Shown here one piece after another: positions 33,332 to 44,110 of a DNA stretch of 64,000 bases. The notes below the pieces were generated by a model. The model did not search any database and was not told the origin of the DNA. It saw only the letters and a list, made by a program, of their open reading frames with translations. Position 1 is the stretch's first letter. Each line of letters starts with the position of its first letter. Source of the DNA: Crocodylus rhombifer. Lineage: Eukaryota; Chordata; Crocodylia; Crocodylidae. The stretch is taken from assembly GCA_038503035.1 (NCBI GenBank), contig JAVSML010024005.1, positions 852,724-916,723 of the forward strand, written 5' to 3'. Both the position numbers and the translations under genes were made by a program.

Positions 33332-34320
33332 TAGGGGTGCACCAATAGAGATTTTGGGAGCTGATACAGACAGCTGATTTTTAAGGAGGCATATCAGCCA
33401 ATACCGATCCAATTTCCGATACAGCTGCATGCAGCTGGTAAGTCTGTTGTGGTGGATGGGGGTGGGGGAGGGAGGAGTCGGGGAGGGCAGATCAAAGGCC
33501 CTGTGGTGAGGGAGGGAGTGGGGCTGGGGCGGGTGCTGCTCAGCTGGGACAGGGGGGTGTGAGATAGAGCTTCAGCTCGTCCGGGGTGGGGCAGCTCCTT
33601 CTGCTGTGCACACCTTGGGAGGGCATGTGCCCTCTGATCTCCATGGGGCGGGGCTGCAGCTGCAGGCTAGGGCCGGGGCTGTGCCAGGCTCTTCCCAGCA
33701 CAAGCAGGGGAAGGTTGGGCTGGGGCTGTGCTCAGTGCAGGCAGTGGCAGCACTGGGAGGGGTTTACAGGGGGATTACAGCCATCCCAAAATTTGCTGTA
33801 GCCCCCCTCGACCCCTCACTCACAACGCCACTGCCACCTGGTCCAAGTGCAGCCCCCACATGCCAGCAAGAACCCAGCACAGCCCCAGCCCACAGCTGCA
33901 GCCTGCCCTGCTCCCACCATGCATATCTGGAGGCATGCATTCCTCCCTCCCATGCTGTCCTGGGGTTCATGCAGCGGCGGGAGCTGCCCCCTGCTTCCTC
34001 TGGATGAGTTGTGGCTCCAATCCATGCTCCGCTTCAGCTCGGCAGCACCTGCCCCACTCCCTCCCTCATTGCAGGGAGCATTGATCTGCCTCCCCCACTC
34101 CACTTCCCTTATCCCTCCCCTTCCACCACAGCAGACTACACACAGCTCTTCTGACTGCCAGGCTGTGCTCCTCGCTGCCTACAGGCGGTGCTGCAGCTGT
34201 GAGCATGCATGGGACATTTATCAGCCAATTATCAGCCACATCAGGCCAATTTCCAATACAATCAATTTTCTTTATATCAGTGCTGATCCGATATTAGACC
34301 AATGTATCAGTGCACCTCTA
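33332..34320. mobile_element. Non-autonomous hAT element (989 bp)
   Basis: The left end TAGGGGTGCACCAATA and the right end (TAGAGGTGCACTGATA on the minus strand) are terminal inverted repeats. The flanks are GATAGAAG on both sides (33324-33331 and 34321-34328), an exact 8-bp duplication. Near both ends are inverted TATCAGCCAAT/ATCGG-type motifs. The G/C-rich middle has open frames (for example 33847-34350 +) with no transposase domains; they are treated as compositional. Confidence 0.92.
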
Positions 34321-34442
34321 GATAGAAGGGGTATAAATACACCTTTTTAATATAACTCAGAATGTCAGTCTTCATTTCAGTTTTGCTGTCTGATGTGGAA
34401 CTCTTTAACACCTTCTGTAGTTATGTCACAAGATGAACATTA

Positions 34443-34887
34443 AGGCCATGTCCACACAACCATGGATGTTTGTTTTCCCGGGGACAAGAAGCAGTGGCAC
34501 AAGGTATGCCACTACTTCTTGTCCCCTCTGGTGCATGACAGGTTACCCGGGGTGGGGTAGGGGAGGCTGGGGCCTGCTCTGGGCTGGCCCCAGCATTCTT
34601 ACCTGGGATTCTAGGGGCCACCTAGGGCTGCAGCTGTGGCTATCCTGCTTCTTGGAGCCTGGCTGGCAGCCAGAGCACGGCTCATGTGCACTGCCCTGCT
34701 TTTTTGTTTTTTGAGCAGGTTTTTTTAGGGTAGGGGAGGCTGGGGCCAGCGCCTGTGTCAAATTTTGGTTTGGTGCTGCAAATTAGCAGCACGGTGAATG
34801 GGTACACATGCTGTGTGTGATTTGCAGCAACTCAAACAACTTCGAGGCACTGCAAACCACACATGCACATTTGTCCGGACACTTCAT
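34443..34887. mobile_element. Probable inverted-repeat element with a strong internal hairpin
   Basis: It starts GGCCATGTCCACACAA, similar to the GGGCATGTCTACACAT ends of nearby small elements. A hairpin with 20-bp arms and one mismatch lies at 34480-34499 and 34507-34526 (GGGGACAAGAAG...CTTCTTGTCCCC). A weak inverted end (TTTGTCCGGACACTTC) is near 34872-34887. The right boundary is uncertain. Confidence 0.5.
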
Positions 34888-34899
34888 AGCTTGATGCAG

Positions 34900-37800
34900 A
34901 ACAGGTTCTGTACTAGTAGAAGTGAAGCCGCTTCCATTCAAGTCACTATAGACGCTTGAATACGTGCAACTCCAAGGTAGTGTAAGAGATGTCTCAAGAG
35001 ACATACAGCAGGCAAGTAGATCAGCTGTGCCGAAACAGTAATTACATAGTCCTCCCTTGGTAATTATATTTTCAGAAAAGTGCCTACGTTGCTGCTGATC
35101 AGGTTAGATACTCAACCCTCCTGCACTTGATGCTAGAGGAAAGTGAATTTTGTTTCAAGCCATTGAAACACATCGCTCTTGCTTCTGCAGGCTCTGATAT
35201 CCAGCTCTCAAATTTTCTGTCCTATTCAAACTTGTGCTCTGAATATTTGCATTGGCTTTCACAACCCATGTGCCTATATGGCAGTCCAGAAACTTTATGC
35301 ATCACTAATAAAATGGGTCAATCTCTTCACTGCATTACAAGTTTAGTTTCTTTGCCATCCTGGTTGGCATCATTTCAGGTTGTTCCCTCTGGCTGATTGA
35401 GGAGCAGGGTTGGCAGGTTCTGAAAGGGGACCCACTCAGTGGTTCTTGGTTGAGGACAAGAATAAAGATGGGGACATGAAACAAAGATTTCAGTGGAAAA
35501 AGTGTTTATGCGCTTGCACATGCATGCGTGCACTTACCCTATTTATTCTGAACTTCTCTGTGGCAGTGCTGCTGTTGTAATGAAGCTGAATGAAAGTTAT
35601 TTCAGATTATCACAACTGGTAAGCATCAATAACTCATTTTAGAGTGAAGCTGTGAAGATGAAGAAGTGATTTTACTGTTAGATTGTTCATTAGACCGTGT
35701 CTCTGCAGCTATGTTTGATCTTTCCAGGTAAAATTTTCCCCTTTCCCATTTACCTGGACAGGGATGATTCTTGAATATTCAAGAAGCAAGGCACAGAGCT
35801 GTATGTCCACCATACCACTGAGCACAAATGCAGAAGGAGCCTGTCTGCATAGATCAGCATACAGAAAACGACTAAAATCATGTTCTGTAACTGTGAGCTA
35901 ATACTGAACGTCTTGCCTTGTATGTTCTTCACATGAGTAGTACTGACATGGTGCCATTTTAAGTTATGGTCAGATGACAAGAGCATTTAAAGAACATCAG
36001 GCTAAATGAGAGTGAAGAGCCAGGTGTTCATGAGGTGCAAGAGTAAAGATGAAGTGGCCCAGCTTACTTCCTGACACTCAATAAGGGTCAAATTCTGCAC
36101 CAGTATATGGTCAGAAGAAAAAGGTTCACTAGGCGTTGCAGGGATGGAGTCCTCCCCAAGTCACTGTTAGGTCTCGCAGTGATCAGGGCAGTCTGAAAGC
36201 ATAACCCTAGCAGCTGCCATATCAAGGAAAACAGGAACAGAGAAGTTATTGCTCATGGATAATCCATGTAGTAGTCTTCCTCATCTCACTCCAGAAGATT
36301 TTTCCTTGCTGAGATCATCTTTATGATTTGTACATATGAACTAGTTTATGGGATTTAGATCTTAAGTTTCAATAACTTTCATGATATGTCAGTGTGGTCT
36401 TCTGTTTGACAGAGCAATGGGGGCAAGCTCAGTGGGTCACTTGTTTTGCAAACTTTAACCACATTATAAAGTTCCAGGCAGCTACCATTGAAATGAGAGA
36501 TGATTTCTCATTGACTTCAGCAGAAGCAAGACTGACTCTTTAGACTTAGGTTTTTTAATTGCTTCACACTGCCTCTACTCTGCAGTCACTCTGCTCTTTC
36601 AAGCTGATAAAGCTCCTCTTCCAGTCATAACCTGCTTCCAGCTATAAAGGAAAATACACTTGCTTTAGCCAGCTGTGTTTGTTAATATGCTCTGTCGGGT
36701 AAGACTGCAATTCTGAAGGGTTATTCATTATCGTGAGCAGGACAGAGAGTTCCCAGCTGTCTGGAAATGTACTCTTGATTAGATGTAAAATACTTACCAG
36801 GAGACTGCAAGCAGAGAACATATCAAGATGTGCAATTGTTCAGAATTTTTTTTCTTTACTTTACTTAAGTTTAGAAAAAATACAGGCAATTTGTCTCTCT
36901 TGTAGCTATTCATGAAGTGTGTGAATTCAATGGGTCCATTGGGAGTTTGCCTGAGTAAGGCAGTTTGTGTATATTTAAGAGCGTGACTACACATTAGGAA
37001 TTCTTTAAGGAAGGACAGAGTATGTGTCTACTAAATAATACTACTAAATGAAGAATGTGAATAATTAGATTACAGTTTGTGCCCAAGAATGCATTAGATG
37101 TGAGCAATTTCACCTTGTGCTTTTTCATATAGGAGACGCTAAATGATATGCAAAGACTACTTAAACTTTTGCCATCTTTGTGTCACATGCAAGATTGGTA
37201 TAGAGATTATCCAAGCTAAAACATGTACACCTTTTTCTTGTACCCAGTAATGTTAATAGCAAAATACTCTTTGAATCACTAGAAGCAGGGTCAGTCTTCT
37301 ACTAGAACATCATCTTCTAACATCATCTGCAGCCTTCTGTAAGTAATATCATCCAGATTCAAGGCTGAGGATGAGTCCTGAGAAACCAAGCCTGGGGCTG
37401 TTTTGGTCCAGGTTCCATCTAATCTAACTCCTCAAAATTCATTTCCCCACCGCCCCTTCCTTTATTAATTTAAAGGCAAAAACCTGAGATTTTAAGTTCT
37501 ATGTGAGTGCTCACCCCCAACAGGGTACATAACGCCATAAGCGAAGTGGCTTCGCCTCCTAGATGATGTGCAGAAAATTGCAAGATCAGGATTTTAAAAA
37601 ATAGATAGGTAACAAGTTGTTGCATCCCCTATTGGCTTCTCCTTCAATGTGTGGGTGAGATAGACTGGAGGCTCCAAAGTTACAACATGTGGAAATGTTC
37701 AGAGCAAGGAGTTTGTTTTGATTCCATTGCAGAAAGAATAGATGGCTGACTTGATTACTTGGTTTTATTTCTTTCTATCCTTTCATCTCCTAAGCACAAA

Positions 37801-38052
37801 TAGAGTAACCCAGCCTGTTGGACTTACTGAGTTAAATAAATAAGAATGGAGGGCTTTAGGGCCTCAAGGTTAAGCTTTGCTTGGCACACAATAAGATGTA
37901 CAAAACTGACAACTGATGGAGTTAAGATTACACAACACAGCTACAAGTTTGCACAGGAATTACTGACTCTTATTTATTCTGAAATACTAAATCAGGAATA
38001 CAGAAGATGATCAGAATCCATACTAACTAGCATGAATGACAAAGCATAAAGT
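34900..38052. other. Intergenic, no gene seen
   Basis: AT-rich sequence with no recognised exon, RNA gene or repeat. Confidence 0.6.
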
Positions 38053-38057
38053 ATTCC

Positions 38058-39551
38058 TGTGTAGCAGGCTTGCCTTTCAGAGCTTGGGTTGAAATCTTGC
38101 CATTTTGATTGGTGGAGCCCATCCACCAATCAGGAGGCACCAAGAGGAATTAAATCATGCCCCTTTCCTGCAGGGAGGGGGAGAGGAGTTTCCCTCTCCC
38201 CCCAGACCTGATTGAAGACTGCAACATTCAGGTCCAGAAGACTTCAGGGGCGGAGCCCTGGAGCATATAAAAGGAGCTGCGTGCCCAGCATGAGGGTAAC
38301 ACATCCAGGAGAGAGAAGAGCAGGGCTTAGAAAGCTGAGGAGAGCTGCTCAGCAGGGTGAAGCAGTAGCTCAGAAGCACTTCTGAAGACTTCCATCAGTG
38401 GGGAATAGTGGACAGCTAGGCTGTCGGTGCACAGCACAGTGCACGGCATCCAGACCTTGAGAGCTGCATGAGACAGCTCGGGTCTGCAACCTGTGGCATG
38501 CAGCCAGAGACACGGTGTGCAGGCCAGCGCACAGAATAGGACCTTTGTAGTGCTTGGGCGGCTCAGGTCCCCAACCCCCAGAACAAGGCTGGGAGCTCGG
38601 TGCAGGAGGCGCTGCACGGAGGGTCCAGGAGCAGACCGAGCCTGGTGCTGCACGAGGCACCCCAGGCCTCCGACCCATAGCAAAAGGTTGAGTCCAGAGA
38701 GCCAGATGGTGATTGGGCTACTGAGCCAGCAGACAGGGATGAGCCAGAGGCCCCAGAAGCGCTGCATAGAGGAGCCCTGTTCCAGGGGACAGCAACCCCC
38801 ACAAAGCCCACCGCAGGTGAGAGAGCAGCTTGGCGCGGGGGATGAGGGCCACCCTCCAGGCCTGGGAGCCATGAGTTGCAGGGAAAAGAGGATTCCCACA
38901 GGGGAGGGGGAGTCCCCCCTGGTTGGTTAAGGTCTCTTGAAAGTGGAGGTCCCACTGGGAGGGTCCCCCTAAAGTTACCAGCTTCCTTGTAGGGCTTGGG
39001 AAAAGCCCAAGGGCATTGGGGTTTACCCTCAGGATTAAGTTTATCTTTAGGGTTCTTGCAGCATAAGTGGTGTGATGTCATGCCTTATATTTTGTGAACT
39101 CTCATGTTGGTAAATTAGTGGATAAGTAGAGTCCTACGGCTCTGCTGAAACCCCGTGTTGCTATTGTTTCACCTGTTTTTTCTTAGTATTTTTTGTAGTT
39201 TATTTGTTGTTCACCCAACAAATAGACTACAGTATAGTTTATCTGTTGGCTATCTATGTTTATTCTGGGGTTTATCTGTTTCAGATCAGATACTTACCTG
39301 TATCTATAGTACTGGTGTAAGGTTTTATAGCATTTACCCAGAGGGTATTGTTTATGTTATTTGTTTAGGTATCGTATAAATATATATGTATATTGTTCCT
39401 ATGTTTATATCCATGTTTCTTTTCCTTGTGATAAGTTAATGTAAATAAAATTGTATATAGTTAAGTCCCTGACTGGCCTGGCCTGGTTCTATAAGGATGG
39501 AGGGAAACTGAGCGGTCTGCAGTTCCCCCACAGCACACCTGCTGCCTAACA
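38058..39551 (+). mobile_element. Solo LTR, about 1.5 kb
   Basis: The ends are TGTGTAG and CCTAACA (TG...CA). The flanks ATTCC (38053-38057 and 39552-39556) are an exact 5-bp target duplication. A TATAAAA box (38266-38272) and an AATAAA (39444-39449) give + orientation, with an unusually long interval of about 1.17 kb between them. A G/C-rich half (38260-38930) is followed by an A/T-rich half (39060-39460). The open frames inside (for example 38327-38899 minus) have no retroviral domain. It is read as a solo LTR of unresolved superfamily. Confidence 0.88.
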
Positions 39552-39874
39552 ATTCCCTTCAACTGGAGAAGGGGAGTATATACCTGAGTTACCTGGGCTA
39601 CACCTGGATTAGGACAATGGCACTTTTTTCTAGACAGTAATTTTCCAGCTGATAGAGAAAGGCCTCATTTAGTACCTTCACTTAAACTTTCTTTTCCAAA
39701 GTTTTTCAGTTTTCAGTCTAGTTCTTCACCAACATTTATCCCAGGTAATAACAGTATTATTAATCAATCAGTATTTTTTTAAACCTCAAAGCAAAGCCCA
39801 TTATCCTGAAAAAGTTATACCATATTAGAGGGATCTATCACCCCCATTCATAAAATAAAATATTTCAGTCTTAA

Positions 39875-40118
39875 GGGGTGTTTCTGCACATTGCCCTATG
39901 GCGACATAGTGAGACACTATGTTGCCATATGGCACACTATGGCGATGCACTGATCATGTGGGTCTACATGTAATTGGCAGCTACATTGCCACAGTGGCGA
40001 AATCTAAACGTGAGCTGTGTGCACAGTGTAGTAGGGGCAGTTACTGTCCTGTGCTTTAGTACTCCAAAAGGAAGTACTAAAGCATGGTGCTATAGTATGG
40101 CAATGTGTAGATGCGCCC
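39875..40118. mobile_element. Small inverted-repeat element (244 bp) with two hairpins
   Basis: The left end GGGGTGTTTCTGCACATTGC and the right end (GGGCGCATCTACACATTGCC on the minus strand) are terminal inverted repeats. Internal hairpins: 39898-39928 (ATGGCGACATAGTG and its inverse, one mismatch) and 40052-40084 (TGCTTTAGTACT and its exact inverse). Non-coding. Confidence 0.78.
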
Positions 40119-40149
40119 ATGCTGCTTAGAAGTAGTGGCTTATAGATTA

Positions 40150-40300
40150 AGTAAATCAGAGATGTATAACATAAGCTTTCATGGCTTGAGGTCATGAAAG
40201 TTTATGCTGTGCATTTCTGATTTAGTCTATGAGGTGCAAATCTTCCTTGCTTTCTGCCTGACTTCAGATTAATATGGCTAACTAGTTCTCTCTGCTTAGT
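40150..40300. repeat. Old interspersed repeat, family not identified
   Basis: It contains GGTCATGAAAGTTTATGCTG, GATTTAGTCTATGAGGTGCA and CTTCAGATTAATATGGCTAA. This order (a 'gaaagcttatgct ... tagtctctaaggtgc ... agactaacatggct' pattern) is familiar from turtle and crocodilian DNA. It may be the same family as 19372-19490, but I cannot name it securely. Confidence 0.5.
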
Positions 40301-40304
40301 ACTG

Positions 40305-40410
40305 CTATTATTCCTATTTTATGTGGGGAGGTGACTCAAAGACACAGAGTAATAGGGCAATACAACTGGTATGGTAGCAGAATCCAACTTTTGGTTCTCA
40401 GTTTTGTGCC
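40305..40410 (-). repeat. MIR-family SINE, minus strand
   Basis: The + strand shows CTATTATTCCTATTTTATG, then GACACAGAGTAATAGGGCAA, then TGGTAGCAGAATCCAACTTT. This is the reverse-complement order of a MIR core (normally ..TTATTTTACAGATGAGG..GTCACACAGCTGGTAAGTGG). Decayed copy. Confidence 0.55.
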
Positions 40411-40807
40411 CAGAATTTCCTACTCCTGATAATGAAATTAAGGCCATAAAGAGACAAAAGAAGAATTTAAGCAAAGATTTCAACTACTGACTGCCATTTT
40501 CTAATTTGTAGTCCCTTATTTTTTCTTAATTTCTTGTTTTAGGTCCCATACACCTGAAGGGTGAAATCTTGCAGTTCTTGGCTTGAACTGCCACTTATGG
40601 AAATTCCAGCCGCAACCAATGGGCAGGATATTGGGCTACTTTGCAGCCCTTCTTCCTTCCAGCTCAGCCCTAAACATTCTATTTTAGCACCAGTCACATT
40701 GGATATTGGAGCAACTGGATTATGAATGCAGATATGCAGGCCTTCCTCAGCTCATGCCTGTCCTGGCTCTTATACATATTTTTACCTAGGCTCTAGTACA
40801 TCCTGTC

Positions 40808-42032
40808 TGTGGCAGGGCACTAGGGTGCCTGCTACTGAAGATAGAAAATGGCTTTGCTACCACTTATTAAGGCAGCAGGTGCCAGTTGTTATGGGAGCTG
40901 ATTAGATCAGCTGGCTGCCAGGGGGCGAGGCTTGGCCTTCATAAGGAGGGAAGCCTGAGGCCAGAGACAGTTTCCCTCTGGCAGCTGCAGGAGCAGGAGC
41001 TCAGTGGGAGAGCTGAGCAGCCCGAGTTGGTGGTTGCAGCCTGACCACTCGGATCAGCTGCAATGATGCAGGGGTAGAGAGAACCCTGATGGAGGTAGGA
41101 GAGAGAGCCAGCATAGAGTGGAGTTGGTATTATAAGCTTGGGGGCTTATGGTGCGTTATAGCGTTATAGTTTTATTGAGTTGAAATTAAGACTGGAGGAC
41201 CGGGTGAGGCTGTAGGGGTGGAGGAGGCCTCAGCAGGAGCTGCCCAGTAAGGTGGGGGAGTTCCTGGCACCACGGAGGGTGCCGTGTTGTGGGGTTGTCC
41301 CGACCCCAGCCCACTGGGGTGACTTTGGGAGAGTCCAGTAGGGCGTGGGCCCAGGACGGTGGGTCTAAGCAGTGGGGGGGTCCTGACCCCAGCCCAGCAT
41401 GGGCATTACCGGGACAGGCCCCAATTGGAAGTCCCAATTGGGAAGAGTCCCAGTGGGGCGTAGGCCCGAGTGCGGGCATAGACAGGCCCAAGTGCAGGCG
41501 GGGAGCGCAAGAAGTGTGAGCAAGGGCCCCAGGGCGGGGCATAGAAGGCCCCAGTGTGGGCGACGAGTGCAAAGGGCGGGGCAGCGGAGCTCGAGAGGCG
41601 TGACCACAGGCCCGAGTGCGGGCATAGAGACCGCGGGGAGCGCAGGGTGCAGGCCAGTACGCAAGTGGCCACAGAACATAAGGGAGGCAGGCCCAAGTGG
41701 GGCACTGCCTGTGGGATACGAAGCCCCAAGACGGGAATAAGCCCATTGGGAAGTCCAGGCTGGGCGAGAAGGGGCACAGTCAGAAAGATGCTCCAGGAGG
41801 GTGCGCATATATTGAGTAGGCCCCGAGAGAGGACCAGCACCAGGACTCGGAGAAAATCCCAGTATAGTAAGATCAACCCCATGCCAAGAAGGGTAGGAAG
41901 GCAGCCTCCACTGACAATACTAAGATCAAAGACATGGCAGGCGAGATAGAGGGTGCATTCAAAGCCCAGGTTGGCACAGTAGGCAAGGACACTAGGGGAG
42001 GTCACGGCGCCCCTAGCGGCCATCCTGCCACA
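40808..42032. mobile_element. Solo LTR (1225 bp) with GC-rich internal repeats
   Basis: The ends TGTGGCAGG and CCTGCCACA are perfect 9-bp inverted repeats with TG...CA. The flanks CTGTC (40803-40807 and 42033-42037) are an exact 5-bp duplication. From about 41280 to 41760 the sequence is built of irregular G/C-rich units around GGCCCNAGTGCGGGCATAGA, which gives many open frames on both strands without recognisable domains. Orientation is unresolved; CATAAGG near 40937 could be a weak + strand TATA-like site. Confidence 0.88.
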
Positions 42033-42039
42033 CTGTCAC

Positions 42040-43935
42040 ATAGCCAGTCAGCCAGCAAACTCTTGATACATTCCGTATTCAAGATGTAAGCAGCGCAGAG
42101 GACCATTTGCTGGCTAAAGAGCAGCTGAATGTAGCAGACATCGTTATATAACCTCACCTACAAGCTCTCACTTTGCTGTGTTTAAGTTCACATCATCCCT
42201 TTCATTTCATGTACTGAGGAAAAGCAGTGTTTTTCAAGATCTCAGAGTGGGCTCATGGCCAGACCCTGCCCCACCTCAGGTCAATGAAGCAACATCTGGA
42301 TGAGCCAACCTCTGCATCTGTCCCTGGAGAAGCCAAGGGGTTGGCTACTGGAAACTGCTCCCAAACATTTAGTGCTTTGCTTGTCAATAAGACTCAGGCT
42401 GGGTATTTGTTCTTGCTCTTAATGCATGACTGGTCTCCAAGATCCTATTGTTTCTAATTGCTGTTTCCCAGGTTTATGCTTCTGGCCCTGGCTCATGTGT
42501 TTTCTAGTCTGTTAGCAGTGATTACAGCTCCAGACCTCAGCCTTCACTAGTGACTGCCCATGCCCTGGTTTTGCTACATGTTCCCACTAATTGATTTGAT
42601 TCTTCTGTATTTTAAGAACCAAGAAAACAAGCTCCTTAATGGTCAAAAGTAGAGGTTTTTACAAAGGGCCAAGTAGAAAAAATCAGTTATGTTCTTAAAT
42701 GATGGAATGACAGAACTTTCTATTCCCAAACATGTCTTTAAATTTATATGGGAAATGCATCTATGGAGTCTGTGGGATGTAACCTAAATACAAACCTTGG
42801 AATGTGGCTCTGCATTTATGAAGTAGGAAGCTGAATTTGCAGACCACAATAATTAATGTGATTAAGCAGACCCAGTATTGCTATACACTTGTGAAAGTTT
42901 GGAACTGCCAAGTGTCTGGACTGTTATGGGATTCTATTATCTTTTTTTACTTACTTGATATCCTCTCCCAAGACATGTGGATGAATCACTGGTAAGAGTT
43001 GAGAACTATTCCTATTCCTAAGAGAAACTCCTAGAACAGTCAGTGGAAGTTTGTTCTCCATAAAGACAGTGTTGGCTAAAGAATATGACCTTGGAGGTAG
43101 TGCATGTGGGTCTTCCCTACTTGGTTTCCACTTACTGTAATTGAAGCCACACAACTCAAACCCCTGTATAACTGACTGATAATGATTTACCTCTTAAATC
43201 CTCTTCTTGTTTGAAAATCCCATTGAGCCATGGGAATGGCCTCCCAACCTAACCATATTTATATGTACTTGAGTAAACAATGTTTTGCATATGTGTTTGA
43301 AACTGGCCCAAATAAGCTCCAATTAAACTGGGAAAAATGCATTTCACTAGCAACTGCAGATGGAGTATAAGCCTGGTTGGCCAAGAGGGAGATTTTGGGT
43401 GGATAAAGTTACAAAATATAGTGCTTAAAATGCTATTTGACACTGGCACTCTATCTGTACTAGTGTTTCCACCATTGCTACCACAGGTAGGCATTTTTTT
43501 GCAGAAAAGATGAGTAAACACATAGCAGAAAATGGCTTTCTGCCACTACTCTCCCTCTCCAAAGCAGGGGAAAGTGCAACTCTTTGCATGCCATGTAAAT
43601 GGGAATGCAGTTGTGCTGGATCAGTAATGTTCCCTTGATAGTACATATATGAGGGAGGAGAAGGGTCTTGCCTCCTGCTGTTCCCACGGTGGGAGGAAAA
43701 GGAAGGAAGACTATGAATCTAACAAAATTAAAATATATTTACTTGCAATATTACCCACTTTCTCCAAAACCAAGCAAGCAACTTGTACACTCACAAATGG
43801 ATAGGAGTCTGTGGCTTCCCTGGGTTTGACTCTTCAAGAAAAGGAGGCAAAATGAGAAGGATATCAGGAAAGAAAAAGCAAGAAAAGAAAAGCAAGGTGG
43901 AAAATCAGAGAAGAACAGGACATGAAAGCATTACA
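42040..43935. other. Intergenic, no gene seen
   Basis: No exon, RNA gene or repeat was recognised in this AT-rich stretch. Confidence 0.6.
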
Positions 43936-43936
43936 A

Positions 43937-44110
43937 AATCATAGAAAAAATAGGGCTGGAAATGGGGTACCTCAGGAGGTGTTCCAATACAACCCTATGC
44001 TCAAAGCAGGATTATCCCTTAACCCATCCCAGCCAAGTGTTTCTCTAATCTGCTTTCAAACAATTCCAAATATGTAGGAGGGTGGGGAATGAGAAAAATG
44101 TTAGGAATAA
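43937..44110 (-). mobile_element. CR1 3'-end fragment, minus strand
   Basis: The + strand reads AATCATAGAAAAAATAGGGC, CTCAGGAGGTGTTCCAATAC and CTCAAAGCAGGATTATCCC, the reverse complement of a CR1 3' tail (normally ..catagaat..gggctggaagggacctcaggaggtcat..). It is a short, old copy from a different CR1 lineage than 50812-53696. Confidence 0.7.

Noticed and set aside
38327..39081. 190-, 172- and 145-codon frames on both strands
   Set aside because: All lie in the G/C-rich half of a solo LTR and have no retroviral or host domain.
41280..41760. Regularly recurring short G/C-rich units, considered as a CRISPR-like or satellite array
   Set aside because: Spacing and unit sequence are irregular, they lie inside a delimited LTR, and the genome is vertebrate.
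41186..42023. 205- and 186-codon minus frames and several plus frames
   Set aside because: They are produced by the G/C-rich repeated core of the LTR at 40808-42032; open in many frames at once, which is compositional.
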